From positions 62,001 to 126,000 of the forward strand of contig JAUIFF010000002.1 of NCBI GenBank assembly GCA_030429545.1: 64,000 nucleotides of DNA, in the 5' to 3' direction. Numbering within the stretch: the stretch's first letter is position 1; each line of letters begins with the position of its first letter. The stretch is from Polyangia bacterium. GTDB taxonomy: Bacteria > Myxococcota_A > Polyangia > Nannocystales > Nannocystaceae. Under the pieces are notes generated by a model that saw only the letters and a program-made list of their open reading frames with translations, was not told the DNA's origin and did no database searches. Shown here piece after piece: positions 55,360 through 63,161 of the stretch. A program made the translations under genes and the position numbers.

Positions 55360-56996
55360 GAGTTGGGGACCTCCTGGGGCGCCATAACAAATGTATATTC
55401 ATATAAATATAGGCCAGCGATGGTGCACAGCCCGGCCACGGCAGTTGCCCACCCGTGGCCGGCCAGCAACAGGCAAAGCGGCAGTAGGTGGCCAAGGCCT
55501 AGGGCGCCGAGCCAAAAGTGCAGGCGATAGCGGCCGTGGGTGATCGCGTGGGCAGCCCGGGCCGCATCGGCCGAAGCATGGGGCATGGCAAACTCACCGA
55601 GTCCGAGCACCGCGAGATCGACGAGGACCAAGACCAGCAGGCCAACGCTTGTGAACCCACCCACGTCCGCTCCAAATGGCAGCAGTGGGGCGAGGACCGC
55701 AAGCGTGGCAAACCCCATCATCACCGCTTGGACAAGCAGATGTATCGGCAACAAAGCTGACTGCCACAGGTCGCGACCCTCGGCCTGACCAAACAAAAAA
55801 GCTGTGTAGATCGCAGCAAACACAGCCAGGCCCGAGCCGCCGAGCATGAGGGTGGTGCGCAGGTAGGCCGTGATTGATTCGGGTAACAGGCCAGCGGAGG
55901 CCGCGAGTTCTAACCCCAGCCAGCCAGCGGCGGCCGAGCTAAAGCCGATCAGTGCCACGGCCCCGCGGGTGAGCCACGAACGCCACTGGGGTCGCAACAA
56001 GATGTACAAAAACCGCTGGGGTTTTTCGAGGTCGTACACCAACAGCGCGGTCGTGGCCAGCATCATCACCGTGGCAACAATCGCCGCGGTGAGTGCCAAC
56101 AAACGGTCGAACGGGACGAGTTCGAACCAAAAAAGTGCAGATACAACCATAAAGATGCCGGCGCCGATTCCCTTGGTGACGAGGTAGGCAGGGACCGGCC
56201 AGTGCCAGGGGATCTTGTGCTGGGCGTTGTAACCCACTTGAACCATGTGTGCGGCTCGGCGCTGGCCCATGTGAAGCGGCCCCTTGGCGGGTAAGCCCTG
56301 GGGTTGTGGCGCCCGCAGGCGGACGCCTTGGTTGTTGACGACCGGAAGGGTTGTGCGCGGGGCGTCGGCCTGCCGGTGCACACGTGGCGTTTGTACGTCG
56401 GTGAACATCATCGCGTCGGTCGCATCGCCAGCTGCCCCCGGGGTCAGGTTGACGTCGGAGCCTTCGATGTAAAACACCTTGGGTGCGGTGCCCTGTTCGG
56501 GCTTGCGTACGGTGACCTTTTCGCGTTGCAGCAAGCGGCTGATTTTTGAGGTCGGGTCGTCGATGTCTCCGGCCACAATCGCGTGGGTTGGGCAGACCAC
56601 CGCGCAACTCGGCTCCAGGCCAACCTCGAGCCGGTGGCTACAAAAATGGCACTTGGCTGCGGTTTGGGTTTCGGGGTCGATGTAGATGGCGTCGTAGGGG
56701 CAGGCCTGCATGCAGGCCTTGCAGCCGATGCAGTGATCGCCGTTGAACTCGACAATGCCGTCGTCGCGTTGGTACATCGCCGCGGTTGGGCAAATCCGGA
56801 CACACGGCGGATTTGCACAGTGGTTGCAGCGGGTGACCTGAAAGTGGCGTTGGGTGTGGGGGTAGGTGCCGGCCTCAGTGTACTTAACCCACGTGCGATA
56901 GACCCCGAGCGGGACTTCGTTTTCGCTCTTGCAAGCGGTCGAGCAGGCGTGACAACCGATGCAGGCGCGGTTATCAATCACAAAGCCGTAGTTCAT
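55356..56996 (-). CDS. Fused iron-sulfur / NrfD membrane subunit (PsrB-PsrC type)
   Basis: The protein has 546 residues. Residues ~1-190 are a four-cluster ferredoxin: CIGCHACSTAC, CNHCANPPCVRIC, CIGCKACMQAC, CHFCSHRLEVGLEPSCAVVC. After a linker (residues ~190-260), eight or nine hydrophobic segments begin with HWPVPAYLVTKGIGAGIFMV, typical of NrfD/PsrC quinone-linked subunits. In most systems these are two polypeptides (B and C); here they are one. It relays electrons between quinone and the Mo subunit. Its TGA overlaps the next gene's ATG. Confidence 0.93.
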
Positions 56997-57093
56997 AGTC
57001 CTCTACATGTATGTGTATACAAAAAAAACGGGATTTTCGCAATTGCCACCGGGAAATAATTGCGGCTGTCGAGGAGGTGCGTCGTTCGCTCAA

Positions 57094-57510
57094 CTACCGC
57101 CGGGAGAACACGAGCGTGTGGGCGACAAAGCCCGTGATGAGGGCAGCTGTGAAAGTGAGGGCGTGGGACGACAATGCGCCCGAGGCCGTGAAGCCGGGGC
57201 CGGGGCAGTAGCCACCCACACCCCAGCCGATGCCAAACAGGGCCGCGCCCGCGATCAGCCGAGGGTCGAGATCGTTGCGGGTTGGCAGCGAAAATGCCTG
57301 CCCCGACCAGGCCGCTTGCATACGTTTGGCAAACCGGAATATTGGCATATACACCAAAATTGCGCCGCCCATGACAAACGCCAGGCTCGGGTCCCAATCG
57401 CCGCTGAGATCCAAAAATGCCACGACCTTGGCAGGCTGGGTCATGCCGGCGAGGGCGAGACCAAAGGCGAACAGTAGGCCAGCGATAAACGCGACGAGTG
57501 CAGGTCTCAC
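57094..57510 (-). CDS. YeeE/YedE-family sulfur-transport half-protein (DUF6691-like)
   Basis: The protein has 138 residues from the GTG at 57510, which overlaps the preceding stop as GTGA; longer upstream starts lie inside the neighbour gene. Four hydrophobic segments are visible, with the family core [23 protein letters not shown] containing a conserved Cys. YeeE/YedE proteins import thiosulfate or other reduced sulfur; split pairs like this are thought to form one unit. The stop is 97 bp from the next gene, the largest gap within the operon. Confidence 0.9.
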   Translation of the reverse strand: MRPALVAFIAGLLFAFGLALAGMTQPAKVVAFLDLSGDWDPSLAFVMGGAILVYMPIFRFAKRMQAAWSGQAFSLPTRNDLDPRLIAGAALFGIGWGVGGYCPGPGFTASGALSSHALTFTAALITGFVAHTLVFSRR

Positions 57511-57941
57511 AGCGCACCTCCGAGGATGTGGTTGATGATGTAGACGGTCAGGATGCCCGCCGACATAAAGATTGCTGTTGCAACGATTGAGCGCCGTGAC
57601 AGCCGGCTGATGCCACACACGCCATGCCCGCTGGTACAGCCGTTGCCGAGCCGCGTGCCAAAGCCAACCAGCAGGCCGGCGGCAATCAGGGCGGGGGTTG
57701 AGCGGTCGAGCTCAAACGCAAACGCATCGGGGGCAATGCTCGAGGCGATCAGACCTCCGCCTAGGAGGCCGAGTAAAAACGCTGCCCGCCACAGCAGCTC
57801 GCGGGCCTGCCGATTGGTCAACAAGCCGCCAACAATCCCACTGATGCCGGCGATGCGCCCGTTGTAGAGGAGGATGAGCCCGGCCGAGAGGCCGATGAGC
57901 ATGCCGCCGAGTCCCGAGGAAATAGGGGTGAAGTTGTCCAT
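57507..57941 (-). CDS. YeeE/YedE-family sulfur-transport half-protein
   Basis: The protein has 144 residues. Four helices are visible, with the core [26 protein letters not shown] containing the conserved Cys pair ([11 protein letters not shown]). It is the partner half of the protein encoded at 57094-57510, and the two genes overlap by four bases. It starts 3 bp after the MBL gene stop, so the three are co-translated in effect. Confidence 0.92.
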   Translation of the reverse strand: MDNFTPISSGLGGMLIGLSAGLILLYNGRIAGISGIVGGLLTNRQARELLWRAAFLLGLLGGGLIASSIAPDAFAFELDRSTPALIAAGLLVGFGTRLGNGCTSGHGVCGISRLSRRSIVATAIFMSAGILTVYIINHILGGAL

Positions 57942-57944
57942 GGA

Positions 57945-58811
57945 CTAATCGCCGCGGCCGAGGTGGTTGAGGGGGATTTTGAGGTAGCGTTTGCCGTTTT
58001 GTTCGGGCGCTGGCAGCTCGCCGGCGGCGATGTTGACTTGCAGGCTTTGCAGGATCAGGCGGGGGGGTTTTAAGCCGGCATCACGGGTTTGGCGAAAGGC
58101 GACAAAGTCGGCGCGCGAGGTACTGGCCTTGAGCTGGACGTTGTTGGCTTTGGAGGCGCCAATCGTGGTTTCCCAGCGGACCTCGCGGCCACCCGGCTGG
58201 TAGTCGTGGCCGACAAAAACACGTGTTTGATCGGGCAGCTTGTAGAGTTTGTCGTGGACCGAGCTGTAGAGGTCCGCCGCACTGCCGGCCGGAAAGTCGC
58301 AACGACCGGTGCCGTAGTCGGGCATGAACAGGGCGTCGCCAGTAAAGATTGCATCACCAACTTTATAGGTCATACACGCGGGGGTATGCCCGGGGGTGGC
58401 AATGGCCTCAACCGCGAGGCTGCCGGCTTGGAGGCGTTGGCCGTCGGTCAGCAAAACATCCCATTGCGAGCCATCGGTTTTGAGGTCGGTCATGTTGTAG
58501 GCGGTTGCAAACAACTGTTGCACGCGGGTGATGGGATGACCTATCGCGGTGGGTGCTTGAAGTTGGCGTTTGAGTGCCGCCATCCCACTGAGGTGGTCGG
58601 CATGGGCATGGGTGTCGAGGATGTAGCGAACCCGCAGGGCCTGCTCGCGGACAAAAGTCAGAACCTTATCAAGCGATCGCGTCTGCGTTCGCCAGGTTTG
58701 GGTATCGAGGTCGAGTACCGGATCGATCACCACGGCGTCCCGGGTTTTGGGATCGTGGATGACGTAGGTGAGTGTGAACGTTTCAGGATCGAAGAACGAC
58801 CGGATGAGCAT
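57945..58811 (-). CDS. MBL-fold persulfide dioxygenase-like protein
   Basis: The protein has 288 residues. Metallo-beta-lactamase motifs are [10 protein letters not shown], a His in [30 protein letters not shown] and the final His in [11 protein letters not shown]. The sequence [28 protein letters not shown] is characteristic of the ETHE1/Blh branch, whose members oxidise glutathione persulfide to sulfite or handle sulfane sulfur. The operon therefore could produce sulfite for the SoeA-like enzyme. It is the first gene of the operon. A GGAGGT ribosome-binding site lies at 58816-58821. Confidence 0.9.
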   Translation of the reverse strand: MLIRSFFDPETFTLTYVIHDPKTRDAVVIDPVLDLDTQTWRTQTRSLDKVLTFVREQALRVRYILDTHAHADHLSGMAALKRQLQAPTAIGHPITRVQQLFATAYNMTDLKTDGSQWDVLLTDGQRLQAGSLAVEAIATPGHTPACMTYKVGDAIFTGDALFMPDYGTGRCDFPAGSAADLYSSVHDKLYKLPDQTRVFVGHDYQPGGREVRWETTIGASKANNVQLKASTSRADFVAFRQTRDAGLKPPRLILQSLQVNIAAGELPAPEQNGKRYLKIPLNHLGRGD

Positions 58812-58833
58812 GGTGACCTCCAGCCCTCGTATA

Positions 58834-58849
58834 AGCAGGAACTAGGCCA
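58834..58849 (-). promoter_or_regulatory. Sigma-54 promoter of the sulfur operon
   Basis: On the minus strand the sequence TGGCCTAGTTCCTGCT has the -24 GG and -12 GC with ten bases between them, as sigma-54 requires. The start site would fall near 58823, just before the GGAGGT of the MBL gene. The sigma-54 activator gene lies directly upstream. Confidence 0.75.
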
Positions 58850-58850
58850 G

Positions 58851-58864
58851 GGACTGGCCAGTCC
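58851..58864. promoter_or_regulatory. Perfect 14-bp palindrome GGACTGGCCAGTCC
   Basis: It lies immediately upstream of the sigma-54 promoter (2 bp away). It may be an operator for a second regulator. Confidence 0.5.
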
Positions 58865-58937
58865 GAAATTTGGGAAAGTGGTGTGATTTCAACATGAAGC
58901 GGTCGCAAGCAGCGAGCGAGCATGGAGCTGGCGTGGA

Positions 58938-58960
58938 GATGTTGCAAAAATTGTTGCATC
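58938..58960. promoter_or_regulatory. Candidate activator-binding site (UAS), GATGTTGCA / TTGTTGCATC
   Basis: An imperfect dyad with an A-rich centre lies ~90-105 bp upstream of the sigma-54 promoter at 58834-58849. GATGTTGCA recurs at 59990-59998, in front of the activator gene. Confidence 0.5.
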
Positions 58961-58973
58961 GCGTTTCAGCATG

Positions 58974-58993
58974 TTTGGTGTGCATACACCAAA
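58974..58993. promoter_or_regulatory. Dyad TTTGGTGT-GCAT-ACACCAAA
   Basis: A perfect 8-bp inverted repeat starts 20 nt past the stop of the sigma-54 activator gene. It has the same arms as 14622-14643 and may act as that gene's transcript-end hairpin. Confidence 0.5.
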
Positions 58994-59012
58994 ACCGGTG
59001 GTCCGGGAGCGA

Positions 59013-59978
59013 TTAGGTGATGTTGAACTCGCGGAGTTTTCGCCACAGTGTGGTCCGGTTGACTCCCAAGATCTCGGCCGCCTTACCCTTTTTACCCTGG
59101 GCTTGGCGAAGCGCCTGCAACACCCGTTGGCGCTCCTCCTCGCGCAGCGAGACGACGGCGTCCGACCGTGGCGGATGCTCTCCACGAAGCTCCGGCGGCA
59201 GCTCGTCGAGGGTGATGGTGGTGCCCTCGCCAATGGTCATTGCATATTCAACCGCATTGTGGAGCTCGCGGACATTCCCGGGCCAGTGGTAGGCGAGTAT
59301 GGCCTCGTAGGCCCGGTCGTCGATGGCGGTCACACGGCGATAGTCGCGTTCGTTAAAAGAGTCGATAAAGTGCCACAGCAGGGCTGTGACATCGCCTGGA
59401 CGCTCGCGCAGCGGCGGTAGAAAAATCGGCACCACGCGTACGCGAAACATCAGATCTTCGCGAAATCGCCGGGCTTCGACTTCGCCGCGCAGCGATCGGT
59501 GGGTCGCCGACAACAGCCGGACATCGACCTTGACCGGGTCGGTCGAGCCAACCGGAACGATGGTGCGCTCTTGCAACACGCGCAACAGTCGGGCCTGAAT
59601 GTCGAGGCTGAGCTCGGCGACCTCGTCCAAAAACACGGTCCCGCGATTGCCCGCGGCAAACAACCCACGACGGTCCCGCACCGCACCGGTAAACGCACCC
59701 TTGCGGTGGCCAAATAACTCCGAGGCGGCAAGCTCCGGGGTGAGCGTGGCGCAGTTGATGGCCATAAACGGTTGCTTGCGCCGGCGACTGAGGTTGTGGA
59801 CTGCACGGGCGACGAGCTCTTTGCCGGTCCCCGTTTCGCCGCGGATCAGCACGGTGCCATCGGTCCGGGCGATGCGGCGCAACAGCTCAAACACGTGGCG
59901 CATCTGGTCGGAGGTCGTGATGATCCCGTGGAACGTTTCGGTTTTGATCGCAGGCCGGCGGTGGACTTTGTTCGCCAT
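59013..59978 (-). CDS. Sigma-54 activator without sensor domain (FisR-like)
   Basis: The protein has 321 residues from the ATG at 59978; two further ATGs at 59999 and 60002 are possible but lie in the dyad region. A ~15-residue N-terminus leads directly into the AAA+ domain: Walker A GETGTGKE, the sigma-54 contact loop GAFTGA, Walker B GTVFLDEV, and the arginine-finger region FREDLMFRVRVVPI. A Fis-type helix-turn-helix is C-terminal (GKAAEILGVNRTTLWRKL). It lacks any receiver, PAS, GAF or Cys-containing sensor domain; the only Cys is in INCATL within the AAA+ core. FisR, which controls persulfide dioxygenase genes in Cupriavidus, senses sulfane sulfur through an N-terminal Cys domain that is absent here. 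Confidence 0.93.
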   Translation of the reverse strand: MANKVHRRPAIKTETFHGIITTSDQMRHVFELLRRIARTDGTVLIRGETGTGKELVARAVHNLSRRRKQPFMAINCATLTPELAASELFGHRKGAFTGAVRDRRGLFAAGNRGTVFLDEVAELSLDIQARLLRVLQERTIVPVGSTDPVKVDVRLLSATHRSLRGEVEARRFREDLMFRVRVVPIFLPPLRERPGDVTALLWHFIDSFNERDYRRVTAIDDRAYEAILAYHWPGNVRELHNAVEYAMTIGEGTTITLDELPPELRGEHPPRSDAVVSLREEERQRVLQALRQAQGKKGKAAEILGVNRTTLWRKLREFNIT

Positions 59979-59989
59979 GATTGTCCCAC

Positions 59990-60000
59990 GATGTTGCATC
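59990..60000. promoter_or_regulatory. Dyad GATGTTGCATC, candidate activator site
   Basis: It shares GATGTTGCA with 58938-58946. It is positioned 12 bp upstream of the activator start and ~70 bp upstream of the sigma-54 promoter of the divergent sulP gene. Confidence 0.5.
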
Positions 60001-60069
60001 ATGTTTAGCGAAGTTCTGAAACGTTATTTGTATTTATTTGAAAATATAGGGTTTTAGGCAGCGGTTTGC

Positions 60070-60085
60070 TGGTCTGTGTTCTGCA
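60070..60085 (+). promoter_or_regulatory. Sigma-54 promoter of the divergent sulP gene
   Basis: TGGTCTGTGTTCTGCA has -24 GG and -12 GC at the correct ten-base spacing. The expected start is near 60096. A GGAGGAGG ribosome-binding site is at 60097-60104 and the ATG at 60109. It argues against the earlier in-frame GTG at 60076 as the start. Confidence 0.72.
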
Positions 60086-60108
60086 TCAGGTGTTGCGGAG
60101 GAGGACCG

Positions 60109-61782
60109 ATGGCAACACGCTTATTCCCGTTTTTGACTTGGCTACCGACCTACAAAAGGGGCGACCTCCCCGGAGACTTGATCGCCGGGTTGACGACGGC
60201 GGTCATGCTGATTCCCCAGGCGATGGCCTATGCCATGCTCGCCGGGTTGCCGCCGATTGTCGGGCTGTACGCTTCGACCCTCCCACTCATTGTATACGCA
60301 TTGTTTGGCACCTCGCGCCAACTCGCGGTCGGGCCGGTGGCGATGGTGTCGCTGCTGGTCGCCAGTGGGGTGGGGGCGCTCGCTCCCCAAGGTAGCCCGG
60401 AATACATCGGTCTCGCCGTCTTGTTGGCACTGATGGTCGGGACGTTGCAAGTGGCGATGGGCGTGTTTCGGGTGGGGTTTTTGGTCAACTTCCTCGCCCA
60501 CCCGGTGGTTGCCGGGTTTAGCTCGGCAGCGGCGTTGATCATTGGCCTGAGCCAGCTCAAACACCTGTTGGGGATCGACCTGGCCCGCTCGTCCCATGTC
60601 CATGAAACGGTGTTGGCGGCGGTTGACCGCATCGGCGAGGTGCATGTGCCAACGCTTGTGCTGGGGCTTGCCGCGATCGCCGTGTTGCTCGGCCTCAAGC
60701 GCATCAGTCCGAAAATCCCGGGCGCGTTGGTGGTGGTCGTGGCGGGTGCGCTCGCTGTGCTGGGGCTGGGGCTCGATAGCCAGGGCGTGAAGATCGTTGG
60801 CGCCGTGCCGGCCGGGCTGCCACCGATTGGGCTGCCAAGGCTTGATTGGGACAATGTCCAGGCGCTGCTGCCCACGGCGTTGGCCATCGGGTTTGTCGGG
60901 TTTATGGAGTCGATTTCGGTGGCCCGAGCATTTGCCCGGCGGGGGCGCTACGAAGTTGCGGCCAACCAGGAGTTGGTCGGGCTCGGGTTGGCGAGCGTGG
61001 CCGCCGGTGTGGTCTCGGGTTACCCGGTGACCGGCGGATTTTCGCGGACGGCCGTCAACGCCGAGGCCGGGGCCAAAACCGGACTGGCGAGCGTGGTGTC
61101 GGCGGTGATTGTGGTGGCCACGCTGCTGTTTTTGACACCACTTTTTTACTACCTGCCCAAGGCCGTGCTGGCGGCCATCATCATGGTCGCCGTGTTTGGG
61201 CTCGTCGATATCCGCGAGGTCAAGCACCTCGCCCATGTCCACCGCGGGGACCTCGGGTTACTTGTACTGACATTTGTAGCGACCCTGGCACTCGGTATCG
61301 AAGAGGGGATCGTGGTGGGGATTGTGGCCTCGTTACTGGCCTTTGTGGTGCGCACCACCCAGCCCCATACCGCGATTTTGGGGCGGTTGCCGGGGACATT
61401 TGTCTACCGCAATGTCGAGCGTTTTCCCGAGGCCGTGCAGGTGCCGGGGGTGGTGATTGTGCGGGTCGATGCCTCGTTTTATTTTGGCAACGTGACATTT
61501 TTGAAGCAGATGCTGCAGCGGACGATTGCCCAGGCAAACGGGCCGGTGTGTGCGGTTATCATTGATGCTACAAGTATTAACCGGCTCGACTCCTCGGCCG
61601 ACACCGCGCTGCAGGAACTCCACGAGGCGTTTGCCGAGCGGGGGATTCGCCTGCTGCTGTCGGGGGTCAAGGGGCCGGTGCGAGACATGATGGCGCGCTC
61701 CGGGTTGGCGGCCAGGCTGGCAGCCGATGGCAAACACTTGACGGTGCAATCAGCGGTTGAGGCCGCGGTTGCGGTGGCGTAG
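60109..61782 (+). CDS. SulP-family anion transporter with STAS domain (second copy)
   Basis: The protein has 557 residues from the ATG at 60109, with a good Shine-Dalgarno. It has about twelve helices with GDLIAGLTTAVMLIPQAMAYAMLAGLPPIVGLYAS and GFSRTAVNAEAGAKT, the SulP hallmarks. The C-terminal STAS domain carries DASFYFGNVTFL and AVIIDATSINRLDSSADTALQELHEAF. It is divergent from the sigma-54 activator and has its own sigma-54 promoter. It probably moves sulfate or sulfite in concert with the sulfur operon. A bidirectional terminator follows. Confidence 0.95.
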   Translation: MATRLFPFLTWLPTYKRGDLPGDLIAGLTTAVMLIPQAMAYAMLAGLPPIVGLYASTLPLIVYALFGTSRQLAVGPVAMVSLLVASGVGALAPQGSPEYIGLAVLLALMVGTLQVAMGVFRVGFLVNFLAHPVVAGFSSAAALIIGLSQLKHLLGIDLARSSHVHETVLAAVDRIGEVHVPTLVLGLAAIAVLLGLKRISPKIPGALVVVVAGALAVLGLGLDSQGVKIVGAVPAGLPPIGLPRLDWDNVQALLPTALAIGFVGFMESISVARAFARRGRYEVAANQELVGLGLASVAAGVVSGYPVTGGFSRTAVNAEAGAKTGLASVVSAVIVVATLLFLTPLFYYLPKAVLAAIIMVAVFGLVDIREVKHLAHVHRGDLGLLVLTFVATLALGIEEGIVVGIVASLLAFVVRTTQPHTAILGRLPGTFVYRNVERFPEAVQVPGVVIVRVDASFYFGNVTFLKQMLQRTIAQANGPVCAVIIDATSINRLDSSADTALQELHEAFAERGIRLLLSGVKGPVRDMMARSGLAARLAADGKHLTVQSAVEAAVAVA

Positions 61783-61801
61783 GTACAGTTATTGTGCATA
61801 C

Positions 61802-61845
61802 AAAAACCGGAAAGCTGCTCACCGCGAGCGGCTTTCCGGCTTTTA
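61802..61845. terminator. Bidirectional terminator between sulP and the reverse transcriptase
   Basis: CCGGAAAGC and GGCTTTCCGG arms around a GC-rich loop, flanked by AAAAA on one side and CTTTT on the other, serve both convergent genes. The stem spans about 61807-61839. Confidence 0.85.
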
Positions 61846-61856
61846 TGTCAGGCCCG

Positions 61857-63161
61857 TTAGCCCAGGCCGGCGAGATCGTCGAGGAGCTTTTTGCCGAGGT
61901 CTGGGTCGGTCATGTAGACAAACGCCGCCAGGCCGCGAAGGTGGTCGACGGTTTCCCCCTCGCGCAAAGGCTTGCCCTGCTTGAGGTTGTGGATCGCCGC
62001 CCGCAGTTGGCGACGGGTCTTGCGGGGGACCCGGGGTTTGCCATCGCCGTTGATCACCAATCCGGTGACCTGCTGGCGGCCGCCCTTGCGGGCAACTCGG
62101 GTCTTGTCGGGATGGACTTCAAAGCCCTCGTCAGCGGTGATCCGCTTGACCCCACCCAACAGCGCACCGATCCGCGGCTGGCCCTCACTGCCTGCTGGCC
62201 GGCTAAAGGTGAGGTCGTCGGCGTAACGGGTGTATCGCCACCCGAGTTTGCCGGCGAGGCCCTGGAGCCGACGGTCGAGCCGTAGGCACAGGGTGTTGGT
62301 CAGCCCCGGGCTGGTCGGGGCACCCTGCGGCAGACAACGTGGCCCGAGCGACAGGAAGTAGGTCTTGCCGTCGCGCTCCATCACCTCGCGGGGGGCCTCG
62401 GTGCAGATCTGGGCGAGCAAGGTGGCGACCTGCTCCCGGTAGCCGGCCTTGCGAAAGATCCCCTTCACCCGGCTGACAGTGACCGTGGGGAAGAAGTCCT
62501 TGAGGTCGACCTTGACCACGATGTCGGCGTTTTTATGGGCCGCGGCATTGGTTGCGATCGAGCGCCCGGCCAAAAAACCGTGGGCCGATCCATGTACAGG
62601 CAAGCGTTCGACGATGTTGTGCAAGATCCACCGCTGGGCCTTTTTGAGGCGGGCGTGTGGGGCCCAAATCTCGCGCTTTTTACCGTTTCGCTTGGGGATC
62701 GTGAAGCGGTAGTAGTGGATCCGGGTGGCGGCGTCGCGGTGGTAAGAAAGCCAGCGCAACTGGCTCAAGGTGAGCTCTAGTGCCTTGGCGAGTTGCCCGG
62801 GGTTGTCGAGTGCGGGCAACTCATTTTCGGCGGCCCGCTCCTCGGCGCCGCGCAGGTCCCAGCGGTCGAAGTCGGAGGGGTCGTTCCAAAACACGCCCTC
62901 ACCCAGGTGGACGATGTGGGCGGCGCGGTAGGCCTGCCAGGCCTCCTTTTTGAGTTTGCGTTTTTCCGCGGCTTCCTGCTTGAGCTGCTTTTTGTAGCGG
63001 GCGAGCGCCGACTTACTCATGTTGTCGGTCTCGCGGCGGGTCACCAGGTAGCCGCGGTCTTTGAGCTGTTGCTCGATGTAGCGGTCGGTCCCTCCGGCGT
63101 TGTCGATGCTGCGCCAGAGGTCCAAAAGCCGTTCGTATTCGGTTCGCGTGGCCATGGTCAT
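61857..63161 (-). CDS. Retron-type reverse transcriptase
   Basis: The protein has 434 residues. An N-terminal ~130-residue Lys/Arg/Glu-rich extension of the kind seen in myxobacterial retron enzymes is followed by the reverse-transcriptase domain: RFTIPKRNGKKREIWAPH, a NAxxH motif in IATNAAAHKNAD (retron region X), VKVDLKDFFPTV, LPQGAPTSPGLTN and the catalytic YADD in RYADDLTFS. A VTG motif in QQVTGLVIN (retron region Y) follows. NAxxH and VTG separate retron enzymes from group II intron and DGR types; no maturase or endonuclease domain is present. The start ATG (63159-63161) directly abuts the TAA of the upstream gene, so translation is coupled. The enzyme would make msDNA from an msr-msd RNA not present in this window. 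Confidence 0.93.
   Translation of the reverse strand: MTMATRTEYERLLDLWRSIDNAGGTDRYIEQQLKDRGYLVTRRETDNMSKSALARYKKQLKQEAAEKRKLKKEAWQAYRAAHIVHLGEGVFWNDPSDFDRWDLRGAEERAAENELPALDNPGQLAKALELTLSQLRWLSYHRDAATRIHYYRFTIPKRNGKKREIWAPHARLKKAQRWILHNIVERLPVHGSAHGFLAGRSIATNAAAHKNADIVVKVDLKDFFPTVTVSRVKGIFRKAGYREQVATLLAQICTEAPREVMERDGKTYFLSLGPRCLPQGAPTSPGLTNTLCLRLDRRLQGLAGKLGWRYTRYADDLTFSRPAGSEGQPRIGALLGGVKRITADEGFEVHPDKTRVARKGGRQQVTGLVINGDGKPRVPRKTRRQLRAAIHNLKQGKPLREGETVDHLRGLAAFVYMTDPDLGKKLLDDLAGLG

Noticed and set aside
56997..57093. Separate sigma-54 promoter before the FeS/NrfD gene
   Set aside because: TGG and TGC words are present but the GG-to-GC spacing is wrong.
61857..63161. Group II intron maturase or DGR reverse transcriptase
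   Set aside because: No maturase or endonuclease domain, no intron RNA features around it, no template/variable repeat pair, and the retron NAxxH and VTG motifs are present.
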